DNA of 64,000 nt from Aquabacterium sp. OR-4 (GCF_025290835.2 NZ_JAOCQD020000003.1:310001-374000); one strand, 5' to 3'. Positions 39,848-48,419 are shown, numbered from the stretch's first letter. The notes: generated from the letters alone by a model not told the origin. Translations and numbers: made by a program.

Positions 39848-40867
39848 CTAGAAGCCTTCGAGCACGATCTTGCCGCGCGCCTTGCCGCTTTCCAGTAGCG
39901 CATGGGCGCGGCGCAGATTGGCGGCATTGATGCGCCCGAAGTGCTCGCCCTGGGTGCTGCGCAGGCGGCGGGCATCGACCAGGCGAGCCACCTTGCTGAG
40001 CAGCAGGTGCTGCTCGATCATGTCAGGCGTCTCGTACATCGAGCGCGTGAACATCAGCTCCCAGTGCAGCGACACGCTCTTGCGCTTGAGCTTGCCGATG
40101 TCGATGCTGCCGGGCGCGGGGTCGTCGATCAGGCCGTAGCGGCCCTGCGGCGCGATCAGCTCGGCCACCTGCGCAAAGTGCTGCGCGCTCTGGGTCAGGC
40201 TCACCACGTACTGCGGCGGTGCCAGCCCGGCTTGGTGCCAGGCCTCGGCCAGCGGCTGGCCGTGGTCGAGCACATGGTGCGCGCCCATGCTGCGTGCCCA
40301 GGCGGCCGTTTCGGGCCGCGACGCGGTGCCGATCACGGTCAGGCCGGTGAGCTCGCGCGCCAGCTGCGTGAGGATCGAGCCCACGCCGCCGGCCGCGCCG
40401 ATGATCAGCAGCGACTGCTCGCTGGAGCTCTCGCCCAAGCCCACGCCCAGGCGGTGGAACAGCAGCTCCCAGGCGGTGATGGCGGTCAGCGGCAGGGCGG
40501 CCGCATCGGCATTCGACAAGGACTGCGGCGCGTGCGCCGCGATGCGCTCGTCCACCACCTGCTGTTCGGCATTGCTGCCCTGGCGATCGATGGCGCCGGC
40601 GTACCACACGCGGTCGCCGCGCTTGAACAGCGTGACCAGCGAGCCGATCGCGCGCACTGTGCCCACGGCATCCCAGCCCAGCACCCGCCACTGGCCTTCT
40701 GCGGGTTCGGCGTTGGCGCGGATCTTGGTGTCCACCGGGTTCACCGACACAGCCTGCACATCCACCAGCAGATCGTGCGGGCCGAGCTCGGGTGCGGGCA
40801 GCTCCACGTCCTGCAGCGATTCGGTGTGGTGGATCGGCAGGGCCTTGCGGTAGGCAACGGCTTTCAT
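39848..40867 (-). CDS. Zinc-type alcohol dehydrogenase-like oxidoreductase
   Basis: A 339-residue medium-chain dehydrogenase of the zinc-binding alcohol dehydrogenase-like (quinone reductase) branch. Signs are LLVDVQAVSVNPVDTKIRAN, LGWDAVGTVRAIG, the Rossmann segment LLIIGAAGGVGSILTQLAREL and the C-terminal AHALLESGKARGKIVLEGF. Zinc-ligand Cys are not seen, so a metal-free NADPH-dependent reductase is likely. It is divergent from the LysR gene over a 102-bp gap, the classical arrangement for a LysR target, so control by that regulator is plausible. Confidence 0.9.
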   Translation of the reverse strand: MKAVAYRKALPIHHTESLQDVELPAPELGPHDLLVDVQAVSVNPVDTKIRANAEPAEGQWRVLGWDAVGTVRAIGSLVTLFKRGDRVWYAGAIDRQGSNAEQQVVDERIAAHAPQSLSNADAAALPLTAITAWELLFHRLGVGLGESSSEQSLLIIGAAGGVGSILTQLARELTGLTVIGTASRPETAAWARSMGAHHVLDHGQPLAEAWHQAGLAPPQYVVSLTQSAQHFAQVAELIAPQGRYGLIDDPAPGSIDIGKLKRKSVSLHWELMFTRSMYETPDMIEQHLLLSKVARLVDARRLRSTQGEHFGRINAANLRRAHALLESGKARGKIVLEGF

Positions 40868-40949
40868 CGTGAGAATTCAGTCTTTCAGCGGTAGAGCCGG
40901 CAGTGTGCGCAAGCGCTCGCCTGGAAAACAGGCTTTGCCCGGCGAATCT

Positions 40950-40962
40950 TTTTCAAAGAAAA
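40950..40962. promoter_or_regulatory. AT-rich inverted repeat in the adh-lysR divergent region
   Basis: TTTTC-AAA-GAAAA lies 7 bp before the LysR ATG in the gap shared with the divergent dehydrogenase. It may be part of a LysR binding site or of the leader; no clear T-N11-A box was identified beyond it. Confidence 0.35.
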
Positions 40963-40969
40963 TCGAACA

Positions 40970-41905
40970 ATGACCCGGCTGGCCGACCTGGAACTGCTGC
41001 TGCGCACCGCCGATCTGGGCAGCCTCACGGCCGCCGCACGGGCGCTCGACTGGTCACCTGCCGCGGCCAGCGCCGCCGTCAAGCGGCTGGAAGCGCAGTG
41101 GGGTGTGGCGGTGTTCGTGCGCACCACGCGCAGCCTGCGCCTGTCGGCCGAGGGCGAGCGCCTGCTGCCGCATCTGCGCCAGGCGCTGCAGTGCATCGGC
41201 GAGGCGCAGGCCGAGGTGGCGGCCCAGCGCAGCACGCTGCGCGGCGGGCTGCAGGTGGCCATGCCGTCCGACCTGGGGCGCAACGTGCTGCTGCCCTGGC
41301 TCGAGGCTTTCCAGCAGCGCCATCCCGAGCTGGCCTTGCGCGTGCACCTGTCTGACCGCAACACCGATCTGATGCGCGCGCCCATCGATGCCGCCATCCG
41401 CTACGGCACGCCGGCCGATGCCAGCCTGGTGGCGCTGCCGCTGGCACCCGACAGCGCGCGGGTGCTGGTGGCATCGCCGGCCTATGTGGCGGCACATGGT
41501 GCGCCCGAGACGCTGGCGCAGCTGTGCCAGCACGAGGCACTGCGCTTCATGCTCAACGGCGAGGTGCCGCGCTGCTGGCGCTTTTGCATCGATGGCCAGT
41601 GGCACGAGGCACCGGTGTCGGGCCGGCATTCGGCCAACGATGGCGAGGTGGTCAAGCGCTGGGCGCTGGCCGGCCTGGGCATCGCCTACAAGTCGCGGCT
41701 GGATGTGGCCGCCGAGCTTGATTCGGGCCGCCTGCTGCACCTGCGCCCCGACTGGGGCGGCGAGCCTTCGCCGCTGTACATGGTGGTGCCGGGCCGCCGC
41801 CAGCTCACGCCCGCGGCACGGGCCTTGCGTGAGTGCTTGCTGCAGCAGCTGGCACCGCTGCAGCCTGCCGCCACGCCCCGCCGCCACGCACCAGGTCGAT
41901 CATGA
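40970..41905 (+). CDS. LysR-family transcriptional regulator
   Basis: A 311-residue LysR regulator. The N-terminal winged helix is MTRLADLELLLRTADLGSLT followed by AAARALDWSPAAASAAVKRLEAQWG, and the effector domain starts at about residue 90 (LRGGLQVAMPSDLGRNVLLP). It overlaps the start of eutB by 4 bp (ATGA) and is divergent from the alcohol dehydrogenase-like gene, so it may regulate both. Ethanolamine operons in proteobacteria more often use an AraC-type EutR, so a LysR here is notable. The ligand is unknown. Confidence 0.92.
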   Translation: MTRLADLELLLRTADLGSLTAAARALDWSPAAASAAVKRLEAQWGVAVFVRTTRSLRLSAEGERLLPHLRQALQCIGEAQAEVAAQRSTLRGGLQVAMPSDLGRNVLLPWLEAFQQRHPELALRVHLSDRNTDLMRAPIDAAIRYGTPADASLVALPLAPDSARVLVASPAYVAAHGAPETLAQLCQHEALRFMLNGEVPRCWRFCIDGQWHEAPVSGRHSANDGEVVKRWALAGLGIAYKSRLDVAAELDSGRLLHLRPDWGGEPSPLYMVVPGRRQLTPAARALRECLLQQLAPLQPAATPRRHAPGRS

Positions 41906-43341
41906 GCTACCGCGCCACCGTGGGCACCCAGGTGCACCGCTTCGACACGCTGGCCCAGCTGCTGGCCAAGGCCTCGCCCGAGCGCTCGGGCGACCAACTG
42001 GCCGGCCTGGCCGCCAACAGCGCGGCCGAGCGCGTGGCCGCCCGCGCCGCGCTGGCCGATCTGTCGCTGGCCACCTTTGTGCAGCAGCCGCTGCTGCCGG
42101 CCGATACCGACGAGGTCTCGCGCCTGATCGCCGAGAGCCACGCCGCCACGGCCTTCGCGCCGGTGGCCCACCTCACCGTGGGCGCGTTCCGCGACTGGCT
42201 GCTGTCAGATGCCGCCGACGGTGCCACGCTGGCCGCGCTGGCGCCGGGCCTGATGCCCGAGATGGTGGCCGCGGTGAGCAAGCTGATGCGCAATCAAGAC
42301 CTGATGCTGGTGGCGCGCCGCATCAGCGTGGTCACGCGCTTTCGCAACACGCTGGGCCTGCCGGGGCATCTGGCCGTGCGGCTGCAGCCCAACCATCCGG
42401 CCGACAGCCCGGCGGGCATCCTGGCCAGCATCGTGGATGGGCTGATGTACGGTGCCGGCGATGCGGTGATCGGCGTCAACCCGGCCGGTGACAACGTCGA
42501 CGCGCTGGTGCGCCTGCTGGCCGAGCTGGACGGCCTGATCCAGCAGCACGCCATCCCCACCCAGGCCTGCGTATTGACCCACGTGACCAACACGCTGCAG
42601 GCCATGGCACGTGGCGCGCCGGTGGATCTGGTGTTCCAGTCGATCGCCGGCACCGAGGCCGCCAACCGCAGCTTCGGCATCAGCCTGGCGCTGCTCGATG
42701 AAGCCCATGCTGCCGCACTGGCACTGCGCCGCGGCACGCTGGGCGACAACGTGATGTATTTCGAGACCGGGCAGGGCAGTGCGCTGTCGGCCAACGCCCA
42801 CCATGGCGTGGATCAGCAGACGCTCGAGGCCCGCGCCTACGCCGTGGCGCGCCGCTACCGGCCGCTGCTGGTCAACACCGTGGTCGGCTTCATCGGCCCC
42901 GAGTACCTGGCCGATGGCAAGCAGATCATCCGCGCCGGGCTCGAAGACCATTTCTGCGGCAAGCTGCTGGGCCTGCCGATGGGCTGCGACATCTGCTACA
43001 CCAACCATGCCGACGCCGACAGCGACGACATGGACAACCTGATGGTGCTGCTGGCCACCGCCGGCCTGAACTTCATGATGGGCGTGCCCGGCGCCGATGA
43101 CGTGATGCTCAACTACCAGAGCACCTCGTTCCACGACGCGCTGGTGCTGCGCCAGCTGCTGGGCCTGAAGCGTGCGCCCGAGTTCGAGGCCTGGCTGCGC
43201 CGCCAGCGCATCACCGGCGCCAAGGGCGCGCTGCGCCCGGTAGGCCCCGAGGGGCTGCTGGGGGCCGGTGCACCCGCGCTGGCCCGCGCCATCGGCCTGC
43301 GGCTGGGGGCGTCAACCGGCGCGTCGGGTTCGGGGCACTGA
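41902..43341 (+). CDS. eutB: Ethanolamine ammonia-lyase large subunit EutB
   Basis: A 479-residue large subunit of adenosylcobalamin-dependent ethanolamine ammonia-lyase, which splits ethanolamine into acetaldehyde and ammonia. Typical stretches are LMRNQDLMLVARRISVVTRF, GDAVIGVNPAGDN, FQSIAGTEAANRSFGISLAL, YFETGQGSALSANAHHGVDQQT and LGLPMGCDICYTNHADADSDD, which contain the substrate-site residues. It starts within the LysR stop and ends 41 nt before eutC. No microcompartment, reactivase (eutA) or aldehyde dehydrogenase genes are visible here, so this is the short, microcompartment-free form of the pathway. Confidence 0.96.
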   Translation: MSYRATVGTQVHRFDTLAQLLAKASPERSGDQLAGLAANSAAERVAARAALADLSLATFVQQPLLPADTDEVSRLIAESHAATAFAPVAHLTVGAFRDWLLSDAADGATLAALAPGLMPEMVAAVSKLMRNQDLMLVARRISVVTRFRNTLGLPGHLAVRLQPNHPADSPAGILASIVDGLMYGAGDAVIGVNPAGDNVDALVRLLAELDGLIQQHAIPTQACVLTHVTNTLQAMARGAPVDLVFQSIAGTEAANRSFGISLALLDEAHAAALALRRGTLGDNVMYFETGQGSALSANAHHGVDQQTLEARAYAVARRYRPLLVNTVVGFIGPEYLADGKQIIRAGLEDHFCGKLLGLPMGCDICYTNHADADSDDMDNLMVLLATAGLNFMMGVPGADDVMLNYQSTSFHDALVLRQLLGLKRAPEFEAWLRRQRITGAKGALRPVGPEGLLGAGAPALARAIGLRLGASTGASGSGH

Positions 43342-43382
43342 CGGGCGGGCAGCCGCGGCGATCCACCGAAAACGAGCCCAAC

Positions 43383-44492
43383 ATGCCAGATACGCGACCA
43401 TCCGACCTATCCGCCAGACCTGCGCCGCCCGCGGATGCCGCTGCGGGCACCGCTGCGAAAGCCGCGGTGGACATCGCCGCAGACCACGCCGTAGACCAGG
43501 CCGCTCAGCACGCCGCGCAGGTGCCGGTGGTGCCGGTGGTGCCGGTGGTGCCGGCCGGCGCGGGTTCCACCATGGCGGCGGCGGTGCCGGCCGATCCCTG
43601 GTTGGCCCTGCGTGCGCACACGCCGGCCCGCATTGCCCTGGGCCGTAGCGGCGCCAGCCTGCCCACACGCGAATGGCTGGGCTTTGCCGCCGCACATGCG
43701 CTGGCGCGCGACGCGGTGCAGGTGCCGCTCGACACCGCCGCACTGCGCCGCCAATTGAGTGCCGATGGCTGGCCGCTGCTGCCCACGCTGCGCAGCCGCG
43801 CCCCCGACCGCGCCAGCTACCTGCGACGGCCCGACTGGGGCCGCCGGCTGCAGCCAGACAGTGCCGCGCTGCTGCAGCCGGCGCCGGCCCGGGCTGGCGA
43901 CCCGGCGGCGCTGCCGCCCGCGCCCGATCTGGCCATCGTGCTGGGTGACGGGCCGTCGGCTCTGGCCCTGCAAAGCCACGCGGCGCCCTTGCTGGCGGCG
44001 TTGCGCGAGGCCCTGGGGGTCATGCCCGGCCGGCCGGCGCCGGTGCTGGCGCCGCTGGCCATTGCCGAGCAGGCACGGGTGGCGCTGGCCGACGAAGTGG
44101 GCGCCCTGCTGAACGCCCGCCTGGTGCTGATGCTGCTGGGTGAGCGACCGGGGCTGAGCTCACCCGACAGCCTGGGCGCCTACCTGACCCACGCCCCGGC
44201 CATCGGCTGCACCGACGCGCAGCGCAACTGCGTCAGCAACATCCGGCCCGAGGGCCTGGCCATCGGGCCCGCCGCGCAGCGCATCGCCTGGCTGGTGCAC
44301 GAGGCACTGCGCCGCCGCGTCACCGGCATCGCGCTGAAGGACGACAGCGGCACCCCGCTGCTGGCGCCCGACGTGGCGGCAGGTGGGCCGGCTGGTGATG
44401 CGGGTGCTGCGGGTGCTGCAGTGTCAGGCGCCGACGCGGTTGCGGGCGTTGATGGCGCTGGGGCCATGCCAGGCCAGAACGGCAACGCGTGA
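43383..44492 (+). CDS. eutC: Ethanolamine ammonia-lyase small subunit EutC, with extensions
   Basis: The 369-residue small subunit that, with EutB, binds adenosylcobalamin. The core begins near residue 70 (DPWLALRAHTPARIALGRSG) and includes LAIVLGDGPSALALQSHAAP, the LADEVGALLNARLVLMLLGERPGLS region and GCTDAQRNCVSNIRPEGL. Both ends carry non-core sequence: about 65 N-terminal residues with Asp/Ala-rich helices and a VPVVPVVPVVP run coded by a 9-bp repeat, and about 45 C-terminal Gly/Ala/Val-rich residues. N-terminal extensions of EutC are known to affect solubility or targeting, but these look like local repeat expansion. Confidence 0.93.
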   Translation: MPDTRPSDLSARPAPPADAAAGTAAKAAVDIAADHAVDQAAQHAAQVPVVPVVPVVPAGAGSTMAAAVPADPWLALRAHTPARIALGRSGASLPTREWLGFAAAHALARDAVQVPLDTAALRRQLSADGWPLLPTLRSRAPDRASYLRRPDWGRRLQPDSAALLQPAPARAGDPAALPPAPDLAIVLGDGPSALALQSHAAPLLAALREALGVMPGRPAPVLAPLAIAEQARVALADEVGALLNARLVLMLLGERPGLSSPDSLGAYLTHAPAIGCTDAQRNCVSNIRPEGLAIGPAAQRIAWLVHEALRRRVTGIALKDDSGTPLLAPDVAAGGPAGDAGAAGAAVSGADAVAGVDGAGAMPGQNGNA

Positions 44493-44542
44493 GTCGTTTC
44501 GGGTAACGGGCATGGGGCATCGGGCATCCGCTCGAGCGCGCA

Positions 44543-44586
44543 GCATGGCGCCCGCATGGCGCCCGCATGGCGCCCGCGTGGCGCAC
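44543..44586. repeat. 11-bp tandem repeat, 4 units
   Basis: GCATGGCGCCC repeated three times and once with changes, in the 265-bp gap between eutC and the TIR-like gene. Nothing suggests it is translated. Confidence 0.85.
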
Positions 44587-44625
44587 CTGCTGCCGCGCTG
44601 CGCTGCTGTTTGCAGCCGTGACGAC

Positions 44626-44652
44626 ATCTATTATGTAAACAATAAGACGAGC
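44626..44652 (+). promoter_or_regulatory. AT-rich candidate promoter of the TIR/TPR-S gene
   Basis: ATCTATTATGTAAACAATAA stands out in very GC-rich DNA, about 105 bp before the start codon. It contains TATTAT (44629-44634) as a possible -10 and a near-palindrome TTATGT...CAATAA. A TTTGCA upstream is too close (14 bp) to be a normal -35, so the assignment is weak. Confidence 0.35.
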
Positions 44653-44757
44653 CGAGCCCGCACCGGCATCGGCTGTCACTAGGTGTATCCAAGACCCAGT
44701 GCGTTTGTTAGCGTGCCGCCACGGCCCGATCACAGGGCGATGACCAGGAGATCCTGC

Positions 44758-46425
44758 ATGGCCACCCAGACCGGCAAGCGCGGCACGCCCACGGCACGCA
44801 CGTCCAAGCCAGGCCCGTCCGGGCGGGCGCCGTCAGCGCGGCAGCTGACCTGTTTTGTCGTCACCGGCTTCGGCAACAAGACCGACTACGCCACCGGGCG
44901 CGTGCTGAACCTGGACAAGACCTTCGAGCTGCTGGTGCGGCCAGCCTGCGACCTGGCCCAGGTGAACGGCTTCCGGGCCATCGATGCCAATCTCACCGGC
45001 AGCATCGACTCGATCATGTACCGCTGGATCTACCACGCGGACATCGTCATCGCCGACCTGTCGACGCTGAACGCCAATGTCTTCTACGAGCTGGGCGTGC
45101 GCCATGCGCAGCGGCCCAACACCACCATCATCATCGCCGAGTCGGTGCTGGTGCAGCGCATACCGTTCGACCTGGGCTCGTTCGTGGTGCACAAGTACGA
45201 GCACGGCGGCGAGTCGATCAGCGAGTCCGAGCAGCAGCGGTTTGTGGCCCACCTGGCCGCCGTGCTGCGCAAGCTGGGTGCCATCGAGCAGCGGCGCCAG
45301 CACGACGCGCCGCAGCTGATGGCCGAGTCCGACAGCCCGGTCTACAAGCACCTGCAGGGCATGCTGCCGCCGGCCTACCAGGCGCCAAGCTACATCGAGC
45401 CACCGGCCTACATTGCGCCGGCCGACCGGCACCCGCCCGATGCGCCCAGCGGCGACACGCTGGCCAGCATCATCGACGCGGCCGAGGCGGCCAAGAAGAC
45501 CAAGGACTTCGGCGAGGCGATCCGCCTGTTCAGGCTGGCCATCGAGCGCCAGACCGGTGGCGAGCCGGGCCGCAAGGCCGACCTGTTTCTGGCCCAGCGT
45601 CTGGCCCTGGTGACCTACAAGCACGGCGAGCGCAAGGGCGCCGATGGCCGGCTCGACCCGGCGCAGGCCACCGAGGCGCTGCTGGCAGCCGAGGAGATCC
45701 TGGCCCGGCACTGCGAGCCCAAGATCTCGAACTGCCCCGAGACACTGGGCCTGTCGGGCGCCATCAACAAGCGCCTGTTCGAGCTGAGCGCCGACCGCGC
45801 CTACCTCGACCGCGCCATCCGCTTCTACGAGCGCGGCTTCTACGTCAAGCGCGACTACTACAACGGCATCAACGTGGCCTACATGTACACGCTGCGCGCC
45901 AATCTGGCCGAAGACCGCTTCGAGGCCATCGTCAACCACGGCCACGCCAACATGATCCGCCGGCTGGTGGTCGAGATCTGCGAGGAGCTGATGGCCGACG
46001 AGGCGGCCTTTGCCCGCCGCGGCGACCAGGAGTGGGTGCTGCTGAGCCTGGCCGAGGCCTTTCATGGCCTGGGCCGCAATGCCGACGAGTTGCGACTGGC
46101 GCCGCAGATCGAGCGGGTGGCCAGCGCCTTTGGCAAGGCTGCCTACCAGGACCAGCGCGCCAAGCTGCAGGCGGCGATGGACCGCTTCAGGCAGCAGGTG
46201 CGGCCCGAAGAACTGGGCTCGGCGCCACCGGCGGCAAGCCCTGCGGCAGGCCCCGCCGCGCCGCAGGCACCGGGCGCTCCCGGCCCGGTCATGCCTGGCC
46301 AGCCAGCCGACGCAACGGCCGGCGCCCGGCCCGGCGGCCGGCGGCCGATCGTCATCGATGCCGACATCATTGAAGGCCGTCAGGTCAAGTCGGTGGAGGT
46401 GAGCTGCCGCATCGAGTACTTCTGA
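44758..46425 (+). CDS. TIR/deoxyribosyltransferase-like domain fused to TPR-S (TRAFs-binding) region
   Basis: A 555-residue soluble protein. ATG 44758 has AGGAGA 7 nt upstream; the first 28 residues are a basic, Ser/Thr/Pro-rich tail. Residues 30-165 form an alpha/beta nucleotide-binding domain: TCFVVTGFGNKTD, VNGFRAIDANLTGSI, HADIVIADLSTLNANVFYELG (Glu101) and IIIAES. This is the deoxyribosyltransferase/TIR-like type found in predicted conflict systems. Residues about 215-440 match the TPR-S or TRAFs-binding domain (LGLSGAINKRLFELSADRAY, GFYVKRDYYNGINVAYMYTL). A Pro/Ala linker and a short C-terminal strand follow. Likely an NAD- or nucleotide-linked sensor/effector of defence; not proven. 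Confidence 0.82.
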   Translation: MATQTGKRGTPTARTSKPGPSGRAPSARQLTCFVVTGFGNKTDYATGRVLNLDKTFELLVRPACDLAQVNGFRAIDANLTGSIDSIMYRWIYHADIVIADLSTLNANVFYELGVRHAQRPNTTIIIAESVLVQRIPFDLGSFVVHKYEHGGESISESEQQRFVAHLAAVLRKLGAIEQRRQHDAPQLMAESDSPVYKHLQGMLPPAYQAPSYIEPPAYIAPADRHPPDAPSGDTLASIIDAAEAAKKTKDFGEAIRLFRLAIERQTGGEPGRKADLFLAQRLALVTYKHGERKGADGRLDPAQATEALLAAEEILARHCEPKISNCPETLGLSGAINKRLFELSADRAYLDRAIRFYERGFYVKRDYYNGINVAYMYTLRANLAEDRFEAIVNHGHANMIRRLVVEICEELMADEAAFARRGDQEWVLLSLAEAFHGLGRNADELRLAPQIERVASAFGKAAYQDQRAKLQAAMDRFRQQVRPEELGSAPPAASPAAGPAAPQAPGAPGPVMPGQPADATAGARPGGRRPIVIDADIIEGRQVKSVEVSCRIEYF

Positions 46426-46465
46426 GCGGGTACTTCTGAGCGGGTACGTTCGAGCGAGTACTTCT
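46414..46465. repeat. 14-bp tandem repeat spanning the stop codon
   Basis: Units GAGCGGGTACTTCT recur at 14-bp steps (last four units, first one partial). The TIR/TPR-S gene ends inside the first unit (GAG TAC TTC TGA), and the repeats continue into the intergenic DNA, so the array probably expanded from the gene's last codons. Confidence 0.85.
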
Positions 46466-46522
46466 GAGCCGCGCCCTGCCCTGGCCGCGGTTCGCCATCG
46501 AAGCCCCGCTACGATCCGGGGC

Positions 46523-47014
46523 ATGCACAGCGAACTGAACCCCGACGATGACAACGCGCCCATCTGCGAGCCGCGCCTGTGGCGCGACGATGGCTGGACG
46601 GCGCGGGTGATCAAGAACAACGACGACGAGGGCTGGGCCGTCGAGATGACGCGCCACGGCGACGCCGAACCCGCCCTGACCGGCCCCTGGACCATGGGCC
46701 GCGACAAGAAGAACCCCAAGCCGCTGGACACCAGCGCCTTTCACACCCTGGTGAAGACCGCCTCCGAGGTGCTGCGCCGGCACGAGCAGCAACTGCATGC
46801 CCGCCTGCACAAGAGCCTGGCGGTCTTGACGCCCGGCGGGCGCATCACCGTCACGCTGGACATCGTGCCCGACGACGACGACCCGCACGCCCTGCTGACC
46901 GCCACCGACGCCGGCAGCGAGCGCCTGGCCCAGGTGCGCGTCAATGCCGACTTTCGTTTCACCAGCGCCAGTGCCGAGGCCTGGGTCGAGAACGGCTTTC
47001 GGCGCTTTGGCTGA
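46523..47014 (+). CDS. Conserved hypothetical protein, 163 residues
   Basis: I do not recognise a named domain. The acidic start (MHSELNPDDDNAPICEPRLW) is followed by RVIKNNDDEGWAVEMTRHGD, GPWTMGRDKKNPKPLDTSAF, a helix HTLVKTASEVLRRHEQQLHA, and beta-like segments ITVTLDIVPDDDDPHALLTA and AQVRVNADFRFTSASAEAWV. The codon use is normal for the window and the pattern of alternating strands and helix makes it a plausible real gene; it has no signal peptide or membrane segment. It lies 97 bp after the TIR/TPR-S gene on the same strand. Confidence 0.75.
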   Translation: MHSELNPDDDNAPICEPRLWRDDGWTARVIKNNDDEGWAVEMTRHGDAEPALTGPWTMGRDKKNPKPLDTSAFHTLVKTASEVLRRHEQQLHARLHKSLAVLTPGGRITVTLDIVPDDDDPHALLTATDAGSERLAQVRVNADFRFTSASAEAWVENGFRRFG

Positions 47015-47029
47015 CCCGGGCCGGCGGAC

Positions 47030-47052
47030 GGCCTGATGGCCTGATGGCCTGA
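47030..47052. repeat. 8-bp tandem repeat (GGCCTGAT)
   Basis: Three copies (the last lacking one base) just after the hypothetical gene and before the end of the convergent glyoxalase-type gene. GGCC sites in each unit. Confidence 0.7.
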
Positions 47053-47067
47053 ACGTTGTCGCGGGCT

Positions 47068-47463
47068 TCAGTCTGGCGCGTGGTGGCAGGCCACGCACAG
47101 CTTGTTGCCGTCGGGGTCGCGAAAGTAGGCGCCGTAGTAGTGCGCGTGGTAGTGGGGCCGCAGGCCCGGCGCACCTTCGCAGCGGCCGCCATGGGCCAGC
47201 GCCGCCGCGTGGGCCCGGTTCACCGTGGCCCGGTCGCCGGCCGCAAAGGCCACCATCTGGCCATTGCCGGGCGCATGGGCCTGGCCGTCGAAGGGCCGGC
47301 CGATCAAAAACAGCGGCCGGGGATCGGGGGCCGACTGCCAGCCCGCCCAGGGCTTGGTGTCGTCGCAAAAACGGGCCTGCACGCCCAGCGCGTCCATCAG
47401 TGGGCGGTAGAAGGACAAAGCCCGCTCAAAGTCACTGGCGCCGACGAAGATGTGGGAAAACAT
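47068..47463 (-). CDS. VOC-family (glyoxalase-like) protein
   Basis: A 131-residue vicinal-oxygen-chelate protein, MFSHIFVGASDFERALSFYR at the start. Two beta-alpha-beta-beta-beta modules are recognisable and the C-terminal module has YHAHYYGAYFRDPDGNKLCV, the common end motif of this family. Metal ligands would be His3 or His4 and a Glu/His in module two; only some are clear. The family covers glyoxalase, bleomycin resistance and dioxygenase roles, so function is open. ATG 47463 is the start; the frame upstream is not family-like. The 223-bp gap beyond it to the PEP-CTERM gene shows nothing notable. Confidence 0.87.
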   Translation of the reverse strand: MFSHIFVGASDFERALSFYRPLMDALGVQARFCDDTKPWAGWQSAPDPRPLFLIGRPFDGQAHAPGNGQMVAFAAGDRATVNRAHAAALAHGGRCEGAPGLRPHYHAHYYGAYFRDPDGNKLCVACHHAPD

Positions 47464-47686
47464 GGCGGTGGATGGTGTGGGTTGACGGCACAGGCGAACC
47501 AGGCGGCGCACCCGGCCCATGGGCCAAGCCCGCCTTGATCGAGTGTAGGCCCGCGTCGCGCCGCCCGCCGCTCCAGCGGCGCCGGCCGCCTATCGGCCGA
47601 TGCGGGCGGTCGCCACGGATGCGCGTGTCGGCCTGGTGCTGCAGATGGCCACGGTCTGGCAGTGCCCCCGGACCGGCCGCGTCACG

Positions 47687-48331
47687 TCAGGCCTCCGCGG
47701 GGCCTGGCGCCGCCGCCGAACCGCGCTGCCGGCGTGCCAGCACCACCCCCAGGCCCATCAGCAGCAGGCCCAGGCTGGCCGGCTCGGGCACCGCCGAGGT
47801 GAGTGCGAAGTTGCCGGCCGTGAAGCTGCCCAGGCCCTGCAGCGCCTGGGCGCCAAACGGCGACTCGATGCGCGCCAGCACCGCCAGGTCGGCCGTGTTC
47901 AGGTTCAGGTTGGTCGAGTAGACGAGGCGGTTCAGGCCCAGCAGTGCGTTGTGATAAACGAAGAAGCCCGCGCCATCGGTGCTCACGGCATTGGCAATCG
48001 CGTTGGCGGCCTGGCCGGCATTGAAGCTGGCGCTGGTGTCGTGCACGACGATGAGGTTGGCGCCGCTGCCGGGCAGGCTGCTCGACAGGCCGCTGGCAAA
48101 GCTGAGCCCGCCGCCGCCCAGCGCGAAGGCGCTGGGGTCGAAGACGAAGCGGTCGCTGTTGACATCGAAGGCCGGCAGGCTGAGCTGCTGGCTGCTGACG
48201 ATGGTGCGGATGCCGTCGTTGGCGTTGGCGCTCGAGCCGGCGAAGGGGTTGGTGCTGAACGTGGTGTCGGTGGCCGATGCGGCCAGCGGGGCCAGCAGCA
48301 GGGCCAGCGCGAGGGGGTGGTGGCGGGACAT
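47687..48331 (-). CDS. PEP-CTERM sorting domain protein
   Basis: A 214-residue exported protein with a Sec signal (MSRHHPLALALLLAPLAASA) and a C-terminal PEP-CTERM signal: SAVPEPASLGLLLMGLGVVL then ARRQR. ATG 48331 has AGGAG five nt upstream. The mature part is Ser/Asn/Gly-rich (FSTNPFAGSSANANDGIRTI, LNLNTADLAVLARIE) and has no catalytic motif. PEP-CTERM proteins are processed by an exosortase (EpsH/XrtA type) and end up in the extracellular polysaccharide; no exosortase gene is in this window, so it must be elsewhere. Confidence 0.88.
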   Translation of the reverse strand: MSRHHPLALALLLAPLAASATDTTFSTNPFAGSSANANDGIRTIVSSQQLSLPAFDVNSDRFVFDPSAFALGGGGLSFASGLSSSLPGSGANLIVVHDTSASFNAGQAANAIANAVSTDGAGFFVYHNALLGLNRLVYSTNLNLNTADLAVLARIESPFGAQALQGLGSFTAGNFALTSAVPEPASLGLLLMGLGVVLARRQRGSAAAPGPAEA

Positions 48332-48419
48332 GGGAACTCCTTGAAGAACACGGGTTGACGAACGCAATGGCAGTGCGCCGCGGCGCAGGCCCCAGGGCCG
48401 GCCGCAGCACCGGCGGCCA

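Noticed and set aside
41902..44492. An ethanolamine microcompartment locus
   Set aside because: No shell protein, EutA or aldehyde dehydrogenase genes flank eutBC.
44609..44634. TTTGCA and TATTAT as a standard sigma-70 promoter
   Set aside because: The spacer is only 14 bp, well short of 16-18 bp, so only an AT-rich candidate region is reported.
47687..48331. A local exosortase/PEP-CTERM system
   Set aside because: A PEP-CTERM substrate is present but no exosortase or polysaccharide genes are in the window.
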